In this document: piece after piece, positions 6,146 through 11,274 of the stretch
How the letters are laid out: each line of letters opens with the position of its first letter
Position numbering within the stretch: the first letter of the stretch is position 1
Origin: Alphaproteobacteria bacterium
GTDB lineage: Bacteria; Pseudomonadota; Alphaproteobacteria; Sphingomonadales; Sphingomonadaceae
DNA: 11,274 bases
Direction: 5' to 3'
Assembly: GCA_020249025.1 (NCBI GenBank)
Contig: JADCGM010000335.1
Coordinates: 1 to 11,274 of the forward strand
Position numbers and translations under genes: made by a program
Notes under the pieces: model-generated
Told to the model about the DNA's origin: nothing
The model's input: the letters and a program-made list of their open reading frames with translations, nothing else
The model's database searches: none

Positions 6146-7474
6146 TTATCCGACCATCCGGTATCCGACGGCCGGCTCGTTGAGGATGATGCGCGGCGTC
6201 GATGGTGCACGCTCGATCTTCTGGCGCACCGCCCGGATCGCGACCCGCAGATAGTCGATCTGGTGCTCGTGCGCCGGTCCCCAGACCACGCGCAGCAGAT
6301 GACCATGCGACAGGACCGTCCCGCGGTACTTCGCAAGCTCGGCGAGCACGGCGAATTCTTTGGGCGTCAGGTGGATCGCCTCCCCATCGCGGGTGATCGT
6401 CCGTCGAACGATATCGATGACGAGTCCGTCGATTTCGAACGGCTGTTGATCCTCGGCGGACTCGAGATCGGCGAGCGTGTCGACATAGCGCTGAAGCTTG
6501 ACCGCGCCATCGCCGATTTGCGTGACCAGTTCGCGGTCGCTCGAGCCGCTGCGGCGCATCGCGGCCACGGCCCGCCCGATGTCCCGGAGTGGCGGTGTCA
6601 GATCGCGTCCGATCGATGACAGAAGGGCGGAGCGAATGCGGTCGCGCTCGCGGGTCCGCACGAAATCCCGGGCCTCCTCTTCGAGGCGGGCGCGATCCAT
6701 CGCCAGCGCGATCTGGTTGATGAGGCTCGCCAGCAAATCCATCTGGTCCCGGCGCACCGGCGGTGCGCCATCGTCGCGGGCGAGCCCGAGCACGGCCAGC
6801 GTGGCGCCGCCGGACGTCACAGGATGCATCTGCCAGTCGGTCGGCCCGGCTCGGTCGAGCCCCCGGCCGGCGGGCCCCCCGCCGCCGAGCACGCGCGCCG
6901 CGACGTTCGCATCGGACGGGCCGAGCCGAACCGCCGTCGGAGCGCTCGCCACAACCCTCGGCGCGTCCGGGCCGATGAGCAGAACCGCGCTACAGCCAAA
7001 CAGCGCAGCGATCTCCCGGGTCCCGGCTTCGGCGACTTCGGCCTCGCTGGTGCAGGGCAGCAATCGTCCGGCCAAGCCGGCGAGGATCGCATTGCGCTCG
7101 GCCTCGGTCTGGGCGCGCCGGGCCTGGCGCCGCATTCGCGCCGCAAGGTCGCTGGTCACCGCCGCGACCACGAACAGCGTGACAACCGTGACGAGATCGT
7201 TGGGGCTGTCGACCCGCAGCGTGAACCGGGGCGCGGTGAAGAAATAGTTGTAGGCGAGCGCGGACGCGCCGGCGGCCAGCAGCGCCGGGCGGATGCCGCC
7301 CCACACGGCCGCCAGCAGCACGGCCGGCAGATACAGCATGTCGACGACCGAGGTTCCCCAGCGCGGCGCGAACGCGAGGCCGAGCGCGGTCGACAGCGCG
7401 ACGGCCGCAACGGCTGCGACATGGGCCGGCAGGCGCGAGCCGCTGGCCCGCAGGGGGTCGAGGGGACTGCTCAT
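6146..7474 (-). CDS. KdpD-KdpE-type one-component fusion: DUF4118 membrane sensor, GAF, degenerate HisKA, winged-helix DNA-binding domain
   Basis: This 442-residue protein combines parts normally split between the K+-sensing kinase KdpD and its response regulator KdpE. Residues about 15-111 form four membrane helices of the DUF4118 type (GTSVVDMLYLPAVLLAAVWG and AGASALAYNYFF are typical). Residues about 125-262 resemble the KdpD GAF domain. Residues 275-340 align by eye with the KdpD dimerisation helices (RERDRIRSALLSSIG), but the H-box is GRDLTPPL where KdpD has SHDLRTPL, so the phospho-accepting His is Arg290. The HATPase domain, the KdpE receiver and the N-terminal KdpD/USP domains are absent. 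Residues about 346-442 are an OmpR/KdpE winged helix (HLTPKEFAVLAEL, LLRVVWGPAHEHQIDYLRVAIRAVRQKIE, GYRMVG). I chose the ATG at 7474 because AAGGG lies just before it and the longer frame to 7780 would run into kup. I infer a membrane-bound, phosphorylation-independent regulator, most likely of the divergent kup or of itself. Confidence 0.88.
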   Translation of the reverse strand: MSSPLDPLRASGSRLPAHVAAVAAVALSTALGLAFAPRWGTSVVDMLYLPAVLLAAVWGGIRPALLAAGASALAYNYFFTAPRFTLRVDSPNDLVTVVTLFVVAAVTSDLAARMRRQARRAQTEAERNAILAGLAGRLLPCTSEAEVAEAGTREIAALFGCSAVLLIGPDAPRVVASAPTAVRLGPSDANVAARVLGGGGPAGRGLDRAGPTDWQMHPVTSGGATLAVLGLARDDGAPPVRRDQMDLLASLINQIALAMDRARLEEEARDFVRTRERDRIRSALLSSIGRDLTPPLRDIGRAVAAMRRSGSSDRELVTQIGDGAVKLQRYVDTLADLESAEDQQPFEIDGLVIDIVRRTITRDGEAIHLTPKEFAVLAELAKYRGTVLSHGHLLRVVWGPAHEHQIDYLRVAIRAVRQKIERAPSTPRIILNEPAVGYRMVG

Positions 7475-7600
7475 CGGCCCTTGGTGCGTCACCTCGCAGG
7501 GCCCGTCGAGCGGAAACCGCAGGAATCCGGGGGGTGCGGGCCCGGCGTATCCAGGAATCCACATGGAAACTTTATGGTCGTCGGGCGCAATCGGGCCGCC
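7475..7600. promoter_or_regulatory. Divergent control region between the KdpDE-like fusion and kup
   Basis: This 126-bp gap must hold both promoters. CAGGAATCC occurs twice in direct orientation (7520-7528 and 7552-7560), starts 32 bp apart (three helical turns). The palindrome CGGGCCCG (7537-7544) lies exactly midway. Direct repeats spaced by whole turns are typical targets of OmpR-family winged helices, which is the DNA-binding domain of the neighbouring protein. No clear -35/-10 pair is recognisable. Confidence 0.4.
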
Positions 7601-9505
7601 ATGACACAGGCATCCCATCCTGCGGCCCCCGACGCCGCAGCCGCCGCCCGCAAGGACTCCCTCCCGAAGCTGATGCTCGGCGCGATCGGCGTCGTCTACG
7701 GCGACATCGGCACCTCGCCGCTCTATGCGATGAAGGAGAGCTTCATCGGTCCGCATCCGCTCGCGGTGGACCGGCTGCACATCTTCGGCGTGCTCAGCTT
7801 AGTCTTCTGGTCGCTGATGGTGATCGTGACTCTGAAATATGTGGTCGTCGCCATGCGCGCCGACAATCGAGGCGAGGGCGGCTCGTTGGCGCTGTTCGCC
7901 CTCATCTCGCGCAATCTCACCGAGCCGCGATGGACCACCGTGCTCGTGGCGATGGGCGTGCTTGCGACCGCGCTCTTCTACGGCGATGCCATCATCACGC
8001 CGGCGATCTCGGTGCTGTCGGCGGTCGAGGGCCTGACCATCGTCGAGTCCTCGCTGGAGCCGCTGGTGCTGCCCATCGCGATCGCGATCCTCGTCGGCTT
8101 GTTCCTCGTCCAGGCGCGCGGGACGACAAAGGTCGGGGCCGTCTTCGGGCCGGTCGTCCTCATCTACTTCATCGTACTGGCTGTGCTTGGCATCTCCAAC
8201 ATCGTCCAGCGGCCTGACATTCTGGGCGCACTCAATCCCTGGTTCGCGCTGCAGTTCTTCCTGACCGATCCGGTGCTCGCCTTTCTCGCCATGGGCTCGG
8301 TGTTTCTCGCGGTGACGGGTGCCGAGGCGCTGTACGCCGACATGGGCCACTTCGGCCGCCCCGCGGTCGGCTTCTCCTGGCTTCTGGTCGTCTACCCGTG
8401 CCTCATGCTGAATTACTTCGGGCAGGGCGCGCTGTTGCTGACGACGCCGTCCGCTGTCGAGAACCCCTTCTACCTCATGGCCCCGGAGTGGGCGCGCCTC
8501 CCGCTCGTCGTGATCGCCACGGCGGCAACCGTGATCGCCGGCCAGGCGGTGATTTCGGGCGCCTTCTCGGTGACCCGCCAGGCGGTGCAGCTCGGCTTCC
8601 TGCCGCGGCTCCGGATCGAGCACACCAGCGCCCGCGCGGAAGGGCAGGTCTACATCCCGGCGGTCAACTGGGCGCTGCTGATCATGGTGATCCTGCTGGT
8701 GCTCGGCTTCCGCGAGTCCGGCAATCTGGCATCGGCCTACGGCATCTCCGTCAGCGGCACGATGATCATCACGACGGCGATGCTCGCCATCCTCATCTTC
8801 AAGGTCTGGCGCTGGAACCGGCTGCTCGCCGGCCTTGTCATCGGCGCCTTCGTCGTCGTCGATGTGAGCTTCTTCGCGTCCAACATCGCCAAGGTCGCCG
8901 ATGGCGGCTGGTTCCCGCTCGCCGTCGCCGTCGCGATCTTCATCGTGCTGACAACCTGGTCCAAGGGGCGGGCGCTGATGCGCCGGCATCGTGAGGCCGA
9001 AGCCGTGCCGCTCGGCGTCGTGATCAAGTCGGCCGCTTCCGTTCACCGGGTGCGCGGCACCGCCGTATTCATGTCGGCCTCGCCCGAGGCGGCGCCATCG
9101 GCGCTGTTGCACAATCTCAAGCACAATCAGGTCATCCACGAGCGCGTGCTCGTCCTGCATGTCCGCGTGCAGGAGGTGCCGCAGGTCCCGCCCGCCCAGC
9201 GGCTGACCGTCGAGGATGCGGGTCAGGGCTTCTACCGGGTGATCATCGACTACGGCTTCATGGACGAGATCGACGTTCCCGCCGACCTCCAGCGCATCGA
9301 GACCTGCGGCGGGCCGTTCAACATGATGAGCACGAGCTTCTTCCTCGGCCGGGAAAAGCTTATCGCCGATCGCGAGACGCCGGGCATGGCGCTGTGGCGG
9401 GAAGGATTGTTCGCCTGGATGCTGAAGAGCTCGGAAAGCGCGATGGAGTATTTCAAGCTTCCGACCAACCGCGTCATCGAACTGGGGAGCCAGATCCGGA
9501 TCTAG
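7601..9505 (+). CDS. kup: Low-affinity K+ uptake permease Kup (K+:H+ symport type)
   Basis: This is a 634-residue inner-membrane protein of the KUP/HAK/KT family; E. coli Kup has 622. The hallmark GVVYGDIGTSPLYA lies near residues 29-42. A hydrophobic region of about 12 helices follows to residue about 455, including FYGDAIITPAISVLSAVEG and GAEALYADMGHFG. The C-terminal cytoplasmic part contains HNLKHNQVIHERVLVLHV and GFMDEIDVP, both typical of Kup. Kup moves K+ inward with protons and works at low pH or under osmotic stress. The frame is open far upstream, across the opposite-strand sensor, but that extension is not protein-like. I use the ATG at 7601; an ATG at 7574 adds nine residues and has a slightly better leader. 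Kup diverges from the KdpDE-like regulator, which points to joint control. Nothing is missing or odd. Confidence 0.96.
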   Translation: MTQASHPAAPDAAAAARKDSLPKLMLGAIGVVYGDIGTSPLYAMKESFIGPHPLAVDRLHIFGVLSLVFWSLMVIVTLKYVVVAMRADNRGEGGSLALFALISRNLTEPRWTTVLVAMGVLATALFYGDAIITPAISVLSAVEGLTIVESSLEPLVLPIAIAILVGLFLVQARGTTKVGAVFGPVVLIYFIVLAVLGISNIVQRPDILGALNPWFALQFFLTDPVLAFLAMGSVFLAVTGAEALYADMGHFGRPAVGFSWLLVVYPCLMLNYFGQGALLLTTPSAVENPFYLMAPEWARLPLVVIATAATVIAGQAVISGAFSVTRQAVQLGFLPRLRIEHTSARAEGQVYIPAVNWALLIMVILLVLGFRESGNLASAYGISVSGTMIITTAMLAILIFKVWRWNRLLAGLVIGAFVVVDVSFFASNIAKVADGGWFPLAVAVAIFIVLTTWSKGRALMRRHREAEAVPLGVVIKSAASVHRVRGTAVFMSASPEAAPSALLHNLKHNQVIHERVLVLHVRVQEVPQVPPAQRLTVEDAGQGFYRVIIDYGFMDEIDVPADLQRIETCGGPFNMMSTSFFLGREKLIADRETPGMALWREGLFAWMLKSSESAMEYFKLPTNRVIELGSQIRI

Positions 9506-9507
9506 CG

Positions 9508-9536
9508 CGCGCCCGGACCGTCCATGCCGGGGCGCG
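9508..9536 (+). terminator. GC-rich hairpin after kup, possible terminator
   Basis: Beginning three bases after the kup stop, nine base pairs can form between 9508-9516 and 9527-9536, with one bulged G (9532) and a 10-base loop. There is no T-run, so it may act only as a 3' stabiliser. The next gene starts about 80 bases further. Confidence 0.35.
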
Positions 9537-9615
9537 ATGGGAACATGGCCCTTCGGCATGCCCTTGTGAGCCACCGCGTCCCGGTCCACCTTCGGCGTCG
9601 GAAGGGACGCTGCCT

Positions 9616-10716
9616 GTGAACGCAAGCCGGCGGGACATTCTTTCGGCGGGTCTGGCGGCAGCGGCTGCGGCGGTCGCGGCCCCGGCGCTGGCGCAGGTGC
9701 GGCGGCCGACGGTCGCCCTGCTCGGGCAGGCGCTCATCACCCGCGATCTCGACGACCGCAGCTGGGCGGGACGCGAGGCGCTGATCCGGGCGCTGGCGCA
9801 GTCCGACGTGCGCTTCACCGATCTCGAAGTGGTCATCCGCGGGCCGCGCGCGGGCGCGCCGACGCGCAGCGATCCGATGACGGTGCACGACGCCGATCCG
9901 GCGTTGATCGATGCGCTGGCGCGGCTGGGAATCAATCTCGCGGCGACCTCGAACAACCATGTCTTCGACCTCGGCACCGGGGGCATCCTCGACACGATGG
10001 CGGCGCTGGCCACACGCGGCATCCCGTTCGCCGGAACGGGCGGCGACCTTGCCGCCGCCGCCGCCCCCGCCTTCGTGACGACGCGCGGCGGGCGGGTCGC
10101 GCTCGTCGCCTGTGCGACCGGGATGGTGCGGCCGGGCGGCGCGGCGACCCCGACGCGCGCCGGCGTCCACGAGATCGGACTCGGCCCGGACGGACAGTTC
10201 GAAGCCGAGGGTGTGGCCCGGATGCAGGCGAGCATCGCGGCGGCGCGGGCGCAGGCCGATGCGGTGATCGCCTATCAGCACAACCATTATTGGGAAGGCC
10301 AGAACTGGCGGACGTCGGAGCGGCAGCGCACCTTTGCGCGGGCCTGCATCGATGCCGGCGCGAGCGTGTTCTGCGCGCACGGCGCGCCGCTGCTCCACGG
10401 CATCGAGGTCTACAAAGGCGCGCCGCTGTTCCACTGCCTCGGCAACTTCATCTTCCACACCCGCAAGGCCGAGGACCATTACGGCCCCGAGGCGTGGCAG
10501 GGCGTCATCGCCGAATGCCGGTTCGAGGCGGGCCGCTTCGCCGGCGCGCGGCTGGTGCCGGTGCAGCTGGAGCCCGACGGGCCCAATCGCGGCCGGCCGG
10601 CGCTGGCGACCGCGGCCGAAGGGCGGGTCATCCTCGACCGGCTGGCGGCGCTGTCGGACGGGCTCGGCTACAGGCTCGCGGTTCGCGACGGCGCGGCGGT
10701 CATTCCGGCCGGGTGA
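9616..10716 (+). CDS. CapA-family protein with Tat signal (poly-gamma-glutamate synthesis/metallophosphatase-like)
   Basis: This is 366 residues from a GTG start preceded by GGAAGGGA at good spacing. The N-terminus SRRDILSAGLAAAAAAVAAPALA is a twin-arginine signal, so the protein is folded before export to the periplasm. CapA-family marks follow: LLGQALI (canonical GD replaced by GQ, residues 37-38), DLE (69-71), SNNHVFDLGTGGILDT (112-127), HNHYWEG (222-228), and IEVYKGAPLFHCLGNFIF (263-280) preceded by CAHGAP, where many members have GHHPH. CapA-type proteins share a calcineurin-like phosphoesterase fold and act in capsule or poly-gamma-glutamate handling; most stand-alone members are uncharacterised. 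The changed first motif leaves its metal site uncertain. The frame extends further 5' into kup, but the signal peptide and ribosome binding site fix the start. It lies 110 bp after kup, possibly co-transcribed; the functional link is unknown. Confidence 0.87.
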   Translation: MNASRRDILSAGLAAAAAAVAAPALAQVRRPTVALLGQALITRDLDDRSWAGREALIRALAQSDVRFTDLEVVIRGPRAGAPTRSDPMTVHDADPALIDALARLGINLAATSNNHVFDLGTGGILDTMAALATRGIPFAGTGGDLAAAAAPAFVTTRGGRVALVACATGMVRPGGAATPTRAGVHEIGLGPDGQFEAEGVARMQASIAAARAQADAVIAYQHNHYWEGQNWRTSERQRTFARACIDAGASVFCAHGAPLLHGIEVYKGAPLFHCLGNFIFHTRKAEDHYGPEAWQGVIAECRFEAGRFAGARLVPVQLEPDGPNRGRPALATAAEGRVILDRLAALSDGLGYRLAVRDGAAVIPAG

Positions 10717-11274
10717 AATAGGCGCGTGCGGCGTCGCGGAACGCCTCGGCGAGCCGCGAGCGGCCGGGGCCGACGGCGGTCGCCCAGGCGTAATCCTGCC
10801 GGATCTCGGGCGTCAGCGGCCGCGCCACCAGCCCCTTGCCGGTCCGGTGCGCGGCGAGAAGCCCGTTGACGATGGCGATGCCGAGCCCCTTGGCGGCCAA
10901 CCCGCAGGCCGAGCCGACAGTATGGGTTTCGAGCCGGACCGACGGCCGCACGCCGTCGCGCGCGAAGGCGGCGTCAATCTGCGAGCGGGACGAGCGTCCG
11001 GCGCCGAGCAGGATCAGCGGCACCCCGCGCAAATCGGCGGGCGACAGCACATCCTGCCCGGCGAGCGGGTGATCGTCGCGCAGCACGCAGACCGTGGAGC
11101 TCGACACCACCGTCTCGGTGTCGATATCGGGCCGATCGACGGGCAGCTTGACGAACCCGCCGTCGACCGCGCGCGACGCCAGCATCTGATAGGCCTCGCT
11201 CACCGAGGCCGACTGGATCGTCAGATGGACGCCCGGATGGTCGGCGAGAAAGCCCGCAACGATGTCGGGCAGCA
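10700..11274 (-). CDS. LysR-type transcriptional regulator, C-terminal effector-binding domain (N-terminus beyond the window)
   Basis: About 191 codons are present, open to the right edge and ending at 10700-10702. The visible part is a LysR substrate-binding domain: LPDIVAGFLADHPGVHLTI opens its first beta-alpha unit, DGGFVKLP ends the first sub-strand set, CVLRDDHPLAGQDVLSPADLRGVPLILLG is the characteristic hinge and ligand region, and GLAAKGLGIAIVNGLLA plus the basic C-terminal helix complete it. The missing N-terminus should carry the winged helix. The effector is not predictable; the pattern slightly recalls the OccR/NocR group of amino-acid and opine regulators, but weakly. It converges on the CapA-like gene with a 17-bp overlap of the 3' ends, so CapA is not its typical divergent target; that would lie to the right. 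Confidence 0.88.
   Translation of the reverse strand, partial: LPDIVAGFLADHPGVHLTIQSASVSEAYQMLASRAVDGGFVKLPVDRPDIDTETVVSSSTVCVLRDDHPLAGQDVLSPADLRGVPLILLGAGRSSRSQIDAAFARDGVRPSVRLETHTVGSACGLAAKGLGIAIVNGLLAAHRTGKGLVARPLTPEIRQDYAWATAVGPGRSRLAEAFRDAARAYFTRPE

Noticed and set aside
6824..7600. Upstream extension of the kup frame across the opposite-strand sensor gene
   Set aside because: It is antisense to the DUF4118/GAF coding sequence and has no membrane-protein or domain character. Kup proteins begin close to the 7601 start.
7475..7780. 102-residue N-terminal extension of the KdpD-KdpE-type fusion
   Set aside because: It would overlap the kup start and is not protein-like. The ATG at 7474 has AAGGG before it and leads straight into the first membrane helix.
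9394..9615. N-terminal extension of the CapA-like gene into kup
   Set aside because: The twin-arginine signal must be near the N-terminus, and a good ribosome binding site precedes the GTG at 9616.
7799..9625. 608-codon minus-strand open frame opposite kup
   Set aside because: It is a low-complexity, charged (D/E/R/H/Q-rich) translation typical of the antisense of a GC-rich membrane protein gene. Kup on the other strand is unambiguous.
9474..10479. Minus-strand frames of 253 and 325 codons opposite the CapA-like gene
   Set aside because: Their Arg/Ala/Gly-rich translations are the usual shadows of a high-GC gene and match no family.
1..11274. CRISPR arrays, rRNA genes or complete insertion sequences
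   Set aside because: No regularly spaced repeats, rRNA-like stretches or intact transposases were seen in reading both strands.

Overview
The window looks like a piece of a GC-rich alphaproteobacterial chromosome, probably Hyphomicrobiales. This is inferred from codon use, the tRNA-Val(GAC) type and the gene families, not from a database match. It holds the end of a genomic island (about 1-6041) joined to ordinary chromosome (about 6042-11274).

Island side. The left 3 kb is one long minus-strand gene for a single-chain Type IIG (Eco57I/MmeI-like) restriction-modification enzyme. Its start is at 3010 and its C-terminus runs off the left edge. A divergent gene (3226-4494) encodes an exported protein with an SH3-like domain and a ComEC-type metallo-beta-lactamase-fold hydrolase domain. 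From 4495 to about 5990 the DNA is mostly debris and control elements. It contains a C-terminal gene remnant (4509-4766), a perfect 15-bp inverted repeat (4986-5017), a weak helix-turn-helix ORF (5104-5511), and a 3'-truncated gene with a PD-(D/E)xK-like core (5459-5692). The truncated gene is preceded by five ATATTC/GAATAT boxes. A tandem 9-bp repeat (5881-5900) follows. The island ends in an intact 3' half of tRNA-Val(GAC) at 5992-6041 whose 5' half is missing, which is the usual signature of a tyrosine-recombinase attachment site. The complete tRNA and any integrase should then lie beyond the left edge.

Chromosome side. A minus-strand gene (6146-7474) encodes an unusual one-polypeptide regulator: the four-helix membrane domain of KdpD (DUF4118), a GAF-like domain, a degenerate histidine-kinase helix region in which the phospho-accepting His is Arg, no ATPase domain, no receiver domain, and then the KdpE/OmpR-type winged-helix DNA-binding domain. 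It is divergent from kup (7601-9505), a low-affinity K+ uptake permease. The 126-bp gap between them carries two CAGGAATCC direct repeats centred on a CGGGCCCG palindrome. The simplest reading is a membrane-bound, phosphorylation-independent K+/turgor regulator controlling kup, itself or both. Kup is followed by a Tat-exported CapA-family protein (9616-10716). A LysR-type regulator (10700 to the right edge) converges on it with a 17-bp 3' overlap.

The most interesting item is the KdpD-KdpE-type fusion beside kup. Next are the island junction and the debris between 4.5 and 6.0 kb.
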